Assembly (NCBI GenBank): GCA_965224105.1
Contig: CBDCYH010000001.1
Location: 372,001-436,000 of the forward strand
Direction: 5' to 3'
DNA from: CBDCYH01 sp965224105
Lineage (GTDB): Bacteria > Bacteroidota > Rhodothermia > Rhodothermales > JABDKH01
DNA: 64,000 nt
Shown here: positions 1-9,935 of the stretch, one piece after another
Position numbering within the stretch: position 1 is the stretch's first letter
Layout: each line of letters starts with the position of its first letter
Notes under the pieces: model-generated
Seen by the model: only the letters and a program-made list of their open reading frames with translations
Databases searched by the model: none
Told to the model about the DNA's origin: nothing
Program-made: the position numbers and the translations under genes

Positions 1-1961
1 TCATCAAGCACCTGCAGTAGGATGTTGAAGACATCCGGATGTGCTTTCTCAATCTCATCCAAAAGAACAACCGAGTAAGGCTTCCGTCTTACTTTTTCTG
101 TTAGCTGTCCACCTTCCTCGTAGCCGACATATCCTGGAGGCGCTCCGACAAGTCTACTCACCGCGAATTTCTCCATGTACTCAGACATGTCAATCCGAAT
201 CAGCGAATCTTGTGAGTCGAAGAGGTATTGGGTTAGAACCTTGGCCATTTCAGTCTTGCCAACGCCGGTTGGTCCGAGGAAAATGAAAGAGCCGATGGGT
301 CTTTTCGGATCCTTAAGTCCGGCGCGAGTCCTACGAATGGCGCGCGAAAGCTTTTGAACTGCTTCGTCTTGTCCGATGACGCGCTCTTTGAGTTCATCTT
401 CCATCCGGAGGAGCTTCTTGCTTTCGGGTTCAGAGATCTTGTCAACCGGAATGCCTGTCATCATCGCTACAACTTGCGAAATGTCTTTGACGGTTACGTC
501 GTGGACCTCCGTTTCTGCCTTGCGCTCCCACTCAAGCTTCGACTCTTCGAGTTGGTCGAGAAGTTTTTTCTCCGTGTCTCTCAGCCGGGCGGCTTCTTCG
601 AATCGTTGGCTTTTCACAACCTTATTCTTCTGGTCTCGGATTTGCTCGATTTCCTCTTCCAGTTTCAGAATCTCTTCCGGCACCCGGATATTGCCTAAGT
701 GCACGCGCGCTCCAGCTTCGTCCATCACGTCGATCGCCTTGTCTGGCAGATATCGGTCTGTGATGTATCGCTCGGACAGCTGTACAGATAGCGTGAGGGC
801 CTCCTCGGAATAGCGGACGTTGTGATGTTCTTCGTACTTGTCCTTGATATTCCGCAAGATCTCAATCGCTTCCTCTGCAGTCGCCGGATCGACAAGAATT
901 TTTTGGAAGCGCCTGTCAAGTGCTCCGTCTTTTTCGATGTATTGCCGGTATTCATCAAGGGTGGTGGCACCGATGCACTGGATTTCGCCTCGTGCGAGGG
1001 CGGGCTTAAACATATTGGAAGCGTCGAGACTTCCCGACGCACCCCCTGCTCCAACGATCGTGTGCAGCTCGTCGATAAAGAGAATAACATCGGGAGATTT
1101 TTCGAGTTCGTTCATCACCGCTTTCATTCTCTCTTCGAACTGCCCGCGGTACTTGGTTCCGGCTACGAGGGCGGCGAGATCTAGTGTTACAATGCGCTTG
1201 TCATAGAGGACTCGGGACACCTTTCGCTGCACGATCCGCATTGCAAGGCCTTCGGCAATTGCCGTTTTCCCTACTCCCGGTTCTCCTATGAGAACTGGAT
1301 TGTTTTTCTTGCGTCGGCTAAGAACTTGCGCGACGCGTTCGATTTCACCCTCACGACCGACAACAGGATCGAGCTTGTCTTCTTCGGCCAATTTTGTCAG
1401 GTCGCGACCAAAGTTGTCGAGAACAGGCGTTTTACTCTTTTCCATTTTGCCACGCTCTTTATAGCTGCCGGAGGACCTGCCCGACGAGGAGCCACTGCTG
1501 CTGCTTCCGCGTGGGGTGGTCTTTCCGCTAATTATTGAATCGAGTTCGGCGCGCACGGCGTCGTACGTGATTGAGAATCCTTGTTGCAATATTTGCGCCG
1601 CAATGTTCTCGTCATCTCGGAGCAATGACAGCAGGAGGTGCTCGGTGCCAATTACGTCGCTCTTGTAGAGTTTTGCCTCGAGATAGGTAATCTTGAGTAC
1701 CTTTTCCGCTTGTTTCGTGAGCGGAATATTCCCTACGGTAAGTGTTCCCCCGGTGCTACGGACCGTGTCCTCTACGGCCTTCTTCAGTTTGAACAGGTCA
1801 CACCCTAGATTGCGCAGGATCTTGACCGCAATGCCTTCACCCTCCCGGATGATACCAAGGAGCAGATGTTCAGTCCCGATGTAGTCGTGTCCCAGCCGGA
1901 TCGCTTCCTCCCGGCTGTACGATATCACGTCCCGGACTCGATTAGAAAAATTGCCTTCCAT
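1..1961 (-). CDS. clpC: ATP-dependent Clp protease ATP-binding subunit ClpC (3' end outside window)
   Basis: Hsp100 unfoldase that feeds substrates to ClpP in the cytoplasm. About 653 N-terminal residues are visible; the family is usually 810-850, so the end of the second ATPase domain lies beyond the left edge. Residues 1-150 carry two Clp-N repeats, each with an IGTEHLLL motif. A Ser/Gly-rich linker follows at about 155-175. The first AAA module has Walker A GEPGVGKT near 225 and Walker B LFIDELHT near 291. A UVR-type middle motif at about 443-468 is typical of ClpC rather than ClpA or ClpB. The second Walker A GPTGVGKT is near 565. The ATG at 1961 opens the canonical Clp-N domain. It lies 62 bp downstream of the IscA-like gene on the same strand. 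Confidence 0.97.
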   Translation of the reverse strand, partial: MEGNFSNRVRDVISYSREEAIRLGHDYIGTEHLLLGIIREGEGIAVKILRNLGCDLFKLKKAVEDTVRSTGGTLTVGNIPLTKQAEKVLKITYLEAKLYKSDVIGTEHLLLSLLRDDENIAAQILQQGFSITYDAVRAELDSIISGKTTPRGSSSSGSSSGRSSGSYKERGKMEKSKTPVLDNFGRDLTKLAEEDKLDPVVGREGEIERVAQVLSRRKKNNPVLIGEPGVGKTAIAEGLAMRIVQRKVSRVLYDKRIVTLDLAALVAGTKYRGQFEERMKAVMNELEKSPDVILFIDELHTIVGAGGASGSLDASNMFKPALARGEIQCIGATTLDEYRQYIEKDGALDRRFQKILVDPATAEEAIEILRNIKDKYEEHHNVRYSEEALTLSVQLSERYITDRYLPDKAIDVMDEAGARVHLGNIRVPEEILKLEEEIEQIRDQKNKVVKSQRFEEAARLRDTEKKLLDQLEESKLEWERKAETEVHDVTVKDISQVVAMMTGIPVDKISEPESKKLLRMEDELKERVIGQDEAVQKLSRAIRRTRAGLKDPKRPIGSFIFLGPTGVGKTEMAKVLTQYLFDSQDSLIRIDMSEYMEKFAVSRLVGAPPGYVGYEEGGQLTEKVRRKPYSVVLLDEIEKAHPDVFNILLQVLD

Positions 1962-2023
1962 CAGACTGAAATATTTGCGCTACGCCACCAAAATATCGGC
2001 AGTAGGGGGTTAAACAATAGGAT

Positions 2024-2377
2024 TCACACGCCAAAACTCGAGCCACAACCACATGTCGCAGCAGCGTTTGGGTTTTCGAAAGTGAATCCCCGAGCGTTCA
2101 GGCCATCCTGATAGTCGACATTAGTACCCAGCAGGTACAATCCATGTCTCTTATCCATAAAAATGGTTATCCCGTCAACCTCAAATGAGATGTCCTTCTC
2201 ACGCTTTTTGTCGAATCCAAGGAGGTAGCTCATCCCTGAGCATCCTCCGCCTTTAACACCCACTCTTAGGCCGTAGTTCTGTGGAATGTTTTTCGACGAT
2301 ATGATCGACCTAATTTCCTCAACCGCCTTAGGCGACAACGAAATAGGTTGCTCAGCTTGTGTTTTGACGATACTCAT
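2024..2377 (-). CDS. HesB/IscA-type iron-sulfur cluster carrier (SufA/ErpA-like)
   Basis: A-type carrier that receives and delivers Fe-S clusters in the cytoplasm. The three conserved cysteines are present: C46 in GGGCSGM and C109/C111 in the C-terminal CGCGSSF motif. The length is 117 residues from the ATG at 2377, normal for the family. An in-frame reading starting upstream at 2461 would add 28 residues unlike any A-type carrier, so I chose the internal ATG. The gene lies between a large secreted-protein gene and clpC, all on the minus strand. No isc or suf operon partner is adjacent, so whether it is IscA, SufA or ErpA cannot be decided. Confidence 0.93.
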   Translation of the reverse strand: MSIVKTQAEQPISLSPKAVEEIRSIISSKNIPQNYGLRVGVKGGGCSGMSYLLGFDKKREKDISFEVDGITIFMDKRHGLYLLGTNVDYQDGLNARGFTFENPNAAATCGCGSSFGV

Positions 2378-2483
2378 ACAGATAACGACACGGCAACGCG
2401 TGCTTGTAACAAGGTGGCCGTCGTTAACGATATGGCTGCAGAAGCTGTTCCTAGCTAGCAATCTTTAGGACTGCTTTACCCAA

Positions 2484-5393
2484 CTAGTCCGCAACCAGGA
2501 CTCCGAGGGACTTGTAGCGCTCGGTCCGACCTGCGCGGGTGTCAATGGATTCGAGAAGGAATACGTATGGTCCACTTCGCAAAGGATTTCCTCGGTCGTC
2601 GGTACCATCCCACACAATAGATCCCTGACCCGATGAGAGCAACCCACGCGCCAATGAACGGACCTGGCGACCAACAGGATCAAACACCAGGATATCCACA
2701 ACCGACGACGGCGATTTCAGTTGGAAGGATACTTGCGCAAAGTCTTCATGACCATCTCCGTTCGGCGAAAACGGCGACGGCGAGATATGTAATCCAAGCT
2801 CATCGCGGGTAGTCACCTGGATCCCAATGCTGTTCGGAAATCCAGGCGTGCCACCGAGTGGATCCAAGCTACTTGTCCAGTTGGTGCCATCGGATGGCGA
2901 GCTCGATAGTACGCGCTCAAGTGACGTACCCTTGGTGACCGCGAGTGACGGGTAATGCCAGTCAGGCGAATAGTCCACGGAATCGATCGTTGTTCCGAAT
3001 CTGTTGTGGATTACTATGCGATCACCAGAATTCAGGAGCCCGAGCGAGGACTTGCGGACTTGCAATAGTGGCACTTCCAGGTCAAGGTAGGGAGCAGGGA
3101 ACGATGTGACCAAGAGAGAATTCGATAAAATCTCGTCCTCTGTAAGGTTGTTGGGATCTGCAAAAATAACGGCATGCCCGCCAGGGGGGATCGATCCGAA
3201 GTTCAGCAGCGGGCTAAGGGTATCTGCCTTGCCATTCTCGTCGGGCAAGTCGGTGATAAAAAGCGATCTAGTCGATAGCCTCAACCCTGAGACATTGGTT
3301 AGCTCCACATATTCGGGTTGATTAGCAAACCCATCAAACGAGTCTGTCGCTGGGTCGAACATAATTTCCGTAATCGAAAGATCACCGTGGTGCGGCAAGA
3401 AGGAAATCGGATGCTCTTGTCTCGCGTTCGCATTGCCGGAAAGATCAGCGGCTCGCTCAACTACCAACGCGCTGCTTCCGAATTCTGTGAACCTTGCTGT
3501 TACCTGGTTGGTATTTGGTTGTTGGACGAGGAGGGTCGGATTGGCACCGCCTATAGAAAAATCTCCGGCGCTGAGCGGACCCACTGGTTCTGAAAAGTAT
3601 ATTTCAAAGGTCATGCTGTCGATCTGGTCCACGAATCGGATAAAAGGAGGCTCCGAATCAGAATGATAGGTACTGTTGCGTTGACCAGGCGTTGCTCCTG
3701 CTCCCGACAGCGATGCTTTCCAATTGAATCCAACATGGGAAGGGCCGTTCGGGTCGACGCGTTCAAGTGACACTTTCTCACCGCCCCAGCTGTCTTCATA
3801 TGCGACAGAATCTACCACCTGATTTTCAAAGAACAAGATGACTTCATCGCCAGAATTATTGAGAGCTGGCCATGATGGAACGGAATAGAAATGGCGGTCA
3901 GGAAATACGGCCGCAAACGCAGATGAGTCGCGCACCAACACTGCATAGCCGTCTGGTAACAGGATTGAGCGCTTCAGCGAGACAGGCACTGGCAAACGTC
4001 TGTTGTCTGCTAACAAGAAATCAGATAGATCGAACGTAGAATCGGATCGGTTGTAGAGTTCGACGAATTCGAGTTCTGTGTCAGGAGGATCGTAGAAAAT
4101 TTCGTTGATGACAATATCCCGACCCTGGGGAGCCGCACCGTCCGGCAAGATGGAAAACGGATAAGACTGAGGTCCAGCCCGATTACCCAGTCGGTCCGAA
4201 GCGTCAGCTACATCAAGTTGGTAAGTACCGGCCGGGAACGGATGGGTAAACACTAACCTGAGCGAATTAGTCAACTCAGCATTTGGACAGTGAACGTTGG
4301 CGGGACTAAGACCTCCAGGTTGGACGTTGAAATTGTCAGATGTGCAAGCACTACCTGCTACAATATGCTCATCAAATTCCACCCTAATAACACCATCCTC
4401 AAGATCACGAATCTCAGTTACTGTTGGAGGCTTGCGATCAAGAATCACATCTATCACTGAAGTCGATTCCAACAGTCGATTTCCAGCAATGTCTTCCAGG
4501 CCTGTGACGGTAAGTGCCGTTTGTCCGTCTGTCACGCGTTGATCCTGCAAATAGACGAGTGTCCCTGATCCAAGGTCCTCCGCACGCAAAGAATCTGGAT
4601 GGCCAAGGCCGGAAAGCGCAAAAGCATCAGGTACAATCGTGTCGTGATTGAGTATTTCGGAGAAACTGAGTTCAAATTGATCCAACTCTGGATTAAACAA
4701 GGCTGATACTAGTGTGGGCCTGGTGGTATCAGGTTGGGCGGAGGAGACAATTGAGACATCATCAATTAGATAATTCTGATGCCGTTTGGATGAGTGTTTG
4801 ACCCAGAACCCGAAATAGCTCGACATGGAAATAGGGAGGCCTTCAGGCTCAATCACATCGATCACCCGGATGTTGTTCAGGTCCACCGTCCACCTTAAGT
4901 CATCACTTCGTTGTAGGGCGATACGCACAGTGTCTTCGGTCGCTGGCAGAAGTTGCGGGTCACTCGAGGCAATCAAAGTTCGTCTTCCTGAGTTCTTGGC
5001 TTCGTAGAGCCGCAGGTCACGATTATTACTTCCGACCTGCAGGTAGTAGCCGCTTGTTGAATCGCTGAGGCTAGAGCGGTCAGCCATCAGGAAAACCCGC
5101 AGCAGGTTGAAGTTTGTAAGTGGGCCACCATGGTAGGAAAAGGTGAAACTCCACGATCCGTTCACGGCAGTCGAACCGGTCGCAATCGTGAGCGTGTCTG
5201 CCTGCGGCAGCCCACTTGATTGCAACGCCATTCCCTCGCCATAGGGTACAACAACCCAACTTGCGACATCGCCGATCCAGTTCGGGCCAAGGACGCCATC
5301 GTCGAAATCGAAAGTTATCTGGGCGCTGCTAGTTGATGCCAGATATTGTAGAAGAATGAGCCAGGAAAGGGCTCGCAGGTAAACGCGCAACAC
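2484..5393 (-). CDS. large secreted lamin-tail-domain protein with FlgD-like C-terminal domain
   Basis: Predicted exported protein of 969 residues. A signal peptide (about 1-24, ending STSSAQ) is followed by a laminin-G-like beta region (about 27-215) and Ig-like segments (about 224-315, 318-413 and 580-668). Two lamin-tail domains sit at about 424-560 (IVINEIFYDP) and 670-850 (LSITEIMFDP). The end, about 868-966, contains SPFSPNGDG and WDGTDDRGN, typical of the FlgD-like Ig or gliding-type C-terminal domain that serves as a secretion signal in this phylum. Start is a GTG; I see no better ATG and no clear Shine-Dalgarno sequence. A perfect 8-bp inverted repeat lies 13 bp upstream of the start. 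The function is probably surface adhesion or scaffold; there is no catalytic motif. Confidence 0.85.
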   Translation of the reverse strand: MLRVYLRALSWLILLQYLASTSSAQITFDFDDGVLGPNWIGDVASWVVVPYGEGMALQSSGLPQADTLTIATGSTAVNGSWSFTFSYHGGPLTNFNLLRVFLMADRSSLSDSTSGYYLQVGSNNRDLRLYEAKNSGRRTLIASSDPQLLPATEDTVRIALQRSDDLRWTVDLNNIRVIDVIEPEGLPISMSSYFGFWVKHSSKRHQNYLIDDVSIVSSAQPDTTRPTLVSALFNPELDQFELSFSEILNHDTIVPDAFALSGLGHPDSLRAEDLGSGTLVYLQDQRVTDGQTALTVTGLEDIAGNRLLESTSVIDVILDRKPPTVTEIRDLEDGVIRVEFDEHIVAGSACTSDNFNVQPGGLSPANVHCPNAELTNSLRLVFTHPFPAGTYQLDVADASDRLGNRAGPQSYPFSILPDGAAPQGRDIVINEIFYDPPDTELEFVELYNRSDSTFDLSDFLLADNRRLPVPVSLKRSILLPDGYAVLVRDSSAFAAVFPDRHFYSVPSWPALNNSGDEVILFFENQVVDSVAYEDSWGGEKVSLERVDPNGPSHVGFNWKASLSGAGATPGQRNSTYHSDSEPPFIRFVDQIDSMTFEIYFSEPVGPLSAGDFSIGGANPTLLVQQPNTNQVTARFTEFGSSALVVERAADLSGNANARQEHPISFLPHHGDLSITEIMFDPATDSFDGFANQPEYVELTNVSGLRLSTRSLFITDLPDENGKADTLSPLLNFGSIPPGGHAVIFADPNNLTEDEILSNSLLVTSFPAPYLDLEVPLLQVRKSSLGLLNSGDRIVIHNRFGTTIDSVDYSPDWHYPSLAVTKGTSLERVLSSSPSDGTNWTSSLDPLGGTPGFPNSIGIQVTTRDELGLHISPSPFSPNGDGHEDFAQVSFQLKSPSSVVDILVFDPVGRQVRSLARGLLSSGQGSIVWDGTDDRGNPLRSGPYVFLLESIDTRAGRTERYKSLGVLVAD

Positions 5394-5406
5394 GCTCGGG
5401 GTGGGG

Positions 5407-5426
5407 TTGAATCAGATGTGATTCAA
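5407..5426. promoter_or_regulatory. perfect 8-bp inverted repeat upstream of the 969-residue secreted protein gene
   Basis: The arms TTGAATCA and TGATTCAA are separated by 4 bp. The repeat ends 13 bp upstream of the GTG start at 5393 on the minus strand. It could be a dimeric regulator's operator or a small 5'-leader hairpin near the ribosome entry site. No T-run follows, so it is not an intrinsic terminator. The function is inferred from position only. Confidence 0.4.
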
Positions 5427-5476
5427 TAAGCACCCGCGGTCGCAAAACGTACCCTCGCTTTGCGTTGCACCAAAGG

Positions 5477-6712
5477 TTAGACAGACGGGTGGTTGAGCAG
5501 TGCTGTTGTCATCAATTGAACAGCCAAGGGCATTGACTTTTCGTCGATGTCAAACCGGGAGTCGTGCAGGGGATACCTCGTTTCCGGACCCGAGCCCGTG
5601 CCAACGCGAACAAGCATTCCCGGGACCAGGTCGAGATAATGGGCAAAATCTTCTGCTCCCATGCTCGGCCTCGGAATTTCGAAAACGCTGCCAGCGCCGT
5701 ACAGGTCGGTTACCGTATGTCGCATATGTACAGTAAGCTCCGGATCGTTGACTACAGCGGGCGCTCCAAAGTCATAGTCAAGTTCTACCCTGGCACCGTG
5801 CTCTCTCGCTATCGCCTCCGATGCCGCGTAAATTTTTCTCTGCAGTAATTGTCGATCTTCTGGGGCAGTGCAACGAACGGTACCGCCGAAGCTCACTTGA
5901 GAAGGGATGACGTTAATGGCATCTCCACCTTCGAATTTGCAGATGGTGATAATGCTGTCGTTGCGCGGATCGGAAACACGACCGACGAGCTGATAAATAT
6001 GCTGCGCGATCATTGTCGCAATCCATACAGTGTCTACCGCTTGGTGTGGTCTGGCAGAGTGACCGGAAGTAGGAGCGATTATTTTAACCTGGAATCTATC
6101 CGCGGCGGCCGTCACGGCACCCGAGGCCAACCCATATGTGCCAACCGGTAGGGTTGGGTCGACGTGTATACAGTAGGCTGCCCTCACTCCCTCCAGAACA
6201 CCGGCCTTTATCATTTCTGGCGCGCCACTGGGAACGCCCTCTTCGTTTGGCTGGAAGAATACTCTAACGCGACCGTGGAGCTGCGAACGATTTTGGTTCA
6301 GTGCCAGGGCTACGCCAAGAGCCACAGTGGTGTGCGCATCGTGCCCACACAAGTGTGCTACGCCGGGTACCCGAGATCTATACGGTACCTCTTTTCGGTC
6401 ATAAGTAGGCAATGCGTCCATGTCCGCTCTATAAGCGATGTGCGGACCTGGCAGGTCACCAACAATGTCAACATACATTCCGGTGTTAGCCATTGGCGCA
6501 GAAGGACTCAGGCCGAAATTTTCAAGCATCTGCCGAACATAGGCACTGGTGCGGACTTCCTGAAAGCCAACCTCGGGTGTCTGATGCAGATGGCGGCGTA
6601 TAGAGGTTAACCCCTCCAAAATAGCGTCCGCAAAAAGCGTCGAACCGACAGCCGGTAGCTCGTCTGGAAATGGGATCGAGGATGAGCGAGTTGTTACTTT
6701 TTCGTCTATCAT
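5477..6712 (-). CDS. M20 family metallo-amidohydrolase (hippurate / N-acyl-amino-acid hydrolase type)
   Basis: Hydrolyses N-acyl or peptide-like amide bonds with a metal centre; the substrate is not predictable from sequence. From the ATG at 6712 it is 411 residues. Metal ligands expected for the M20D group are visible: C122 and H124 in LCGHDAH, E158 in NEEG, H183, and H383 near the C-terminus (LHDSRFD). The dimerisation lid domain occupies about 200-310 (TSGHSARPH). An in-frame ATG at 6763 would add 17 basic residues. I prefer 6712 because GAGGG lies upstream and the protein then starts close to the conserved domain. It is followed by the VWA protein gene upstream on the same strand with a 68-bp gap, so co-transcription is possible. 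Confidence 0.9.
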   Translation of the reverse strand: MIDEKVTTRSSSIPFPDELPAVGSTLFADAILEGLTSIRRHLHQTPEVGFQEVRTSAYVRQMLENFGLSPSAPMANTGMYVDIVGDLPGPHIAYRADMDALPTYDRKEVPYRSRVPGVAHLCGHDAHTTVALGVALALNQNRSQLHGRVRVFFQPNEEGVPSGAPEMIKAGVLEGVRAAYCIHVDPTLPVGTYGLASGAVTAAADRFQVKIIAPTSGHSARPHQAVDTVWIATMIAQHIYQLVGRVSDPRNDSIITICKFEGGDAINVIPSQVSFGGTVRCTAPEDRQLLQRKIYAASEAIAREHGARVELDYDFGAPAVVNDPELTVHMRHTVTDLYGAGSVFEIPRPSMGAEDFAHYLDLVPGMLVRVGTGSGPETRYPLHDSRFDIDEKSMPLAVQLMTTALLNHPSV

Positions 6713-6780
6713 ATGTCCAGAATGTCCCTCAAACTTCCGCACGATGGTTCTGCGACGAACCAATCAAATACCGTGCAAAG

Positions 6781-8916
6781 TTAGACCATTCCACTTCTTT
6801 TTCTAATAAACCACTCTGCAGTAAGGCAGGCTACGATAAGGAACAAAAAGGTAGAAAGTCTCCACAATTTGAGATCGGAGCGAGTTGAGATTTCCTTAGG
6901 GCGATAAGTGTTCAGCCCTCCGAAAATTTCAGCCCAATCAGACACAGCGCCAGTGCCAAACGATTGCCCCCCAGATCTCGCTGCAATTTGTCTCATCGCA
7001 AGCGGATTCGACCGGGTTGTTTTTGCTTCCAGGGCAAGTTTGCCCACATCGAATTCCCCTGTATCCGAACCGATCGCCGTTTCGTCTTTAACGGCTTTTG
7101 CGGTGTACGAGTAGGTACCTTCGGGGAGGGAGCCTACCAAAAGCCGGTACCTGCCTGATGTACCACCATCCATTACAAAAGGAAATTGAGCTCCGTCGCT
7201 CGACTCGATCGTTACCGTAACCTCCGCATCAGTAACTGGATTTAGGCTTTCATCGTATACCTGTCCCACGAATTCGATCGGGTCGTCACTGGAAAACGAC
7301 TCATGTATTGGCTCAACGCGGACAGGTCGGTCGTCTTCTACAGAGGCCAACCATCCGATAAGGTTCGAAAAAAGTATCGGCCACGTGCCAACACCCTCTC
7401 CGCGGGAAGCGGGGAGATTTTTCCAGCGCCACGAGCCGGCAGCCAATAGCGCCGCAGATCTTTGGCGATTCCGCCGAAGTAAAGTGAGGGCAGGGACTCC
7501 AAGATCGATCCCACGCGCCGATGCAGACAACAGCGGCGTTGCATCGGGAGCTGTTGTCCATCGCGACTCTGAGATGTACGCTGGTCCCCATGCTCGAAGT
7601 AGTGCATCTGACAGAAAGGTTTCGTCAAGTACCGTGTGATTATCCGTGCCCTGCCGCGTTAAGATCGCCTCAAGGAGCTGGCTCCGAACCGCGACCGGTT
7701 TGACAGGAGCGGCGGACCCCAGGACTCTCTCGATTTGTCCAATCGCCGAAGCCGAAGACAGCATATAGAGTGCAGGTGTGCCTGCCTCAATCGCAGATGC
7801 AATAAGCTCAACCGCTAACGGATCTGTATCTCGTGCCGGGAAACCAATCAAAATCGCAACGTCAACCGAGTCACGATCAAAAACAAAGTCGCCCTCATAG
7901 AACTCACTCGGTGACTTTTGGATACGGCTCGTCACCCTCACGTTAGGGTCTGAGTCCAGGAGACTCAAAGTCGCTGCCACGTCCGGGCCTGGCGCGCCAG
8001 CAACCACTAGCACATTCCTTTTCTTGTCAAGGATCCGGACGCGTACCGCCTCGCTATTATTCCGGAATGTTTCCTCACCAGCTACATGTGTTACCTCAAT
8101 CTCATAACTGTGAATGCCAGCTGTCGAGGGTCTAGTTTCAAGCTGGATCGAAAGCTCTCCTCCCGAGACAGGAAGCGTCACATTCTCGCGATCCAGGACG
8201 CGTCCCGATTCCGACAGCTCGACGGCGACGATTTGGCCTTCAAACCCGTAATGTTGCAGCCGGACCTCGAATGGCAGGATTGTGTCTATAAACGACAGGT
8301 CGTTTGTTTCTACCAGTGACACGAAGATGTCCTTCTGCTGCGTTGTATCCCCAACAACTACGGTTAGAATTGGCACGGCAGAGTCATCCGCAGTAAAGAG
8401 AGGATTGGTGCCGGAGTTAACTTGCCCATCGGAGACGATCACCGCTCCAGCATAGTTTTTGCCTGCCATCTCGTCTGTTAGTCGGTGCAGTGCGTTCGAC
8501 AGGTTGGTTCGCTGGCCGTTTAGATTCAGGACTGATGAATCAGTGAGCGGACCACGTAAATCGGAATCAAAAGAAAAATAGCTTACCTCCTGCGGATCCG
8601 GCAGACCAATCTGATTCACCAAATCAGAAATACGCACCGAGTCGGCGATCCCCAACGCGTTCCTCATGCTTTCGCTGTTGTCCACCAGGACTGCAACTTC
8701 CGGCGGCTCGGTTTGAACCATCGTTCGCGACACCGATGGCTTGAACAGTAGGAATAACATCAGCGTGAGGGCCAGCAGCCTCAAGGATCCTAACAATAGT
8801 CGCTTTCCGGTGGAGAGAGTCGGCGTAGTTCGGGAGTAGATCCACGCTGTGAACGCCAGGGCTGCGAGCAGGCAGACTACGAACAACACAGCGTTGTGGG
8901 CCAGAACTATGCGCAT
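6781..8916 (-). CDS. VWA-domain-containing inner-membrane protein
   Basis: A 711-residue protein with two N-terminal membrane helices (about 7-27 and 42-60). A von Willebrand A-like region starts at VAVLVDNSESM, where D79, S81 and S83 form a MIDAS-type metal site, and continues to about 215. Beta-rich Ig-like regions and a Rossmann-like segment follow. A final membrane helix sits at about 686-703, before a basic tail. This layout (paired helices, periplasmic VWA, C-terminal anchor) resembles membrane VWA/glutamine-amidotransferase-like proteins near BatA-type genes. No MoxR ATPase or DUF58 partner is present here, so a Bat role is not supported. It lies between the Ca2+/Na+ antiporter and the amidohydrolase on one strand. 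Confidence 0.8.
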   Translation of the reverse strand: MRIVLAHNAVLFVVCLLAALAFTAWIYSRTTPTLSTGKRLLLGSLRLLALTLMLFLLFKPSVSRTMVQTEPPEVAVLVDNSESMRNALGIADSVRISDLVNQIGLPDPQEVSYFSFDSDLRGPLTDSSVLNLNGQRTNLSNALHRLTDEMAGKNYAGAVIVSDGQVNSGTNPLFTADDSAVPILTVVVGDTTQQKDIFVSLVETNDLSFIDTILPFEVRLQHYGFEGQIVAVELSESGRVLDRENVTLPVSGGELSIQLETRPSTAGIHSYEIEVTHVAGEETFRNNSEAVRVRILDKKRNVLVVAGAPGPDVAATLSLLDSDPNVRVTSRIQKSPSEFYEGDFVFDRDSVDVAILIGFPARDTDPLAVELIASAIEAGTPALYMLSSASAIGQIERVLGSAAPVKPVAVRSQLLEAILTRQGTDNHTVLDETFLSDALLRAWGPAYISESRWTTAPDATPLLSASARGIDLGVPALTLLRRNRQRSAALLAAGSWRWKNLPASRGEGVGTWPILFSNLIGWLASVEDDRPVRVEPIHESFSSDDPIEFVGQVYDESLNPVTDAEVTVTIESSDGAQFPFVMDGGTSGRYRLLVGSLPEGTYSYTAKAVKDETAIGSDTGEFDVGKLALEAKTTRSNPLAMRQIAARSGGQSFGTGAVSDWAEIFGGLNTYRPKEISTRSDLKLWRLSTFLFLIVACLTAEWFIRKRSGMV

Positions 8917-8981
8917 GCGGCACGAGGTTTACAAACGGAAATGGCTTCCCCGTGGGCATGGAAGCTTCGATCCAATACCTT

Positions 8982-9935
8982 TCAAAGATACGGGAAAAAC
9001 AAATAAACCATGTACCCGGTGAAGCCCACCACGAGCAGGCTTCCCTCGAGTCTGGTTATTCGATAGTCCGTCCAGGCAAGCGGGAAAAGCAAGACCGTGA
9101 ACGCGATCATGACAGGGAAGTGTATGGCAAGTGCTTGCGGCTCGACTGACAAAGGCCGGATAAGCGAGACCATTCCGACGACAAATAAAACGTTTAGCAA
9201 ATTGCTTCCCAGGATATTCCCGACAGACATGTCCGCCTCTTTTCGCATAGCGCACATTACCGACGCAGCGAGTTCCGGTAGCGAAGTTCCAATGGCAACT
9301 ACCGTAAGTCCAATGACGACCGGCGAGATTCCAAGCGCACCTGCAATGTTCTGCGCGCCGTAAACCATCATGCGGGCGCCTAGCGTTAGTAGCACCATTC
9401 CGCCGAGCAGAAAGATCACTTTTTGCCACATTGGGAGAAGTGTCGAGCTGACCGGGACGTCATCGACAGAATCTCCGGATTTGCTGGCCTTCCGGGCATC
9501 AAACACAACGAAGAGGAGGAAGGCCACCAACCCGAGGACTAAAAACAGCCCGTCGATTTGGCTAATGGTGCCGTCCAGCGAAAGGAGATAGAAAATGATC
9601 ATCACCGTGAACATGATCGGGTACTCCTTTCGGAGGGTTGTCGGTCTGACTGCCATGGGGAATACAAGTGAGCTGATTCCCAGGATCAGTGCGATGTTGC
9701 AAATATTCGAGCCAACAATATTCCCGATAGCAAGACCATCCTCTCCCGTGAGCGCGGCGAAGTAGTTAACGAGAAACTCGGGCATCGATGTGCCAAGTGC
9801 GATTACCGTTAAGCCGACGACGAGCGGCCGAATTCCAAATTTTAGTGCCAGGCTTGCCGCACCTCTAATTAGCCAATCGGCTCCGAAGTAGAGCACGACT
9901 AATCCGACTGCAAAAATGAGAAAGTCTACGAGCAT
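8982..9935 (-). CDS. calcium/sodium antiporter, CaCA superfamily (YrbG/CaxA type)
   Basis: Inner-membrane exchanger, 317 residues, predicted ten helices in two inverted halves. Both alpha-repeat signatures are present: GTSMPEFLVN near residue 50 followed by GNIVGSNICN, and GTSLPELAAS near 210 followed by GNILGSNLLN. The acidic residues of the PE motifs are the expected cation ligands. A charged cytoplasmic loop (ARKASKSGDSVDD, about 145-158) separates the halves, as in the YrbG group. Transport of Ca2+ against Na+ or H+ is inferred from the family. The gene precedes the VWA protein gene by 65 bp on the same strand. Confidence 0.93.
   Translation of the reverse strand: MLVDFLIFAVGLVVLYFGADWLIRGAASLALKFGIRPLVVGLTVIALGTSMPEFLVNYFAALTGEDGLAIGNIVGSNICNIALILGISSLVFPMAVRPTTLRKEYPIMFTVMIIFYLLSLDGTISQIDGLFLVLGLVAFLLFVVFDARKASKSGDSVDDVPVSSTLLPMWQKVIFLLGGMVLLTLGARMMVYGAQNIAGALGISPVVIGLTVVAIGTSLPELAASVMCAMRKEADMSVGNILGSNLLNVLFVVGMVSLIRPLSVEPQALAIHFPVMIAFTVLLFPLAWTDYRITRLEGSLLVVGFTGYMVYLFFPYL

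Noticed and set aside
376..813. 145-residue plus-strand frame
   Set aside because: It is antisense to clpC, lacks any family signature and is explained by the codon pattern of the opposite strand.
6164..6610. 148-residue plus-strand frame
   Set aside because: Antisense to the M20 amidohydrolase gene and without a credible domain.
8929..9429. 166-residue minus-strand frame
   Set aside because: Same strand as the Ca2+/Na+ antiporter but in another frame inside it; no recognisable motif.
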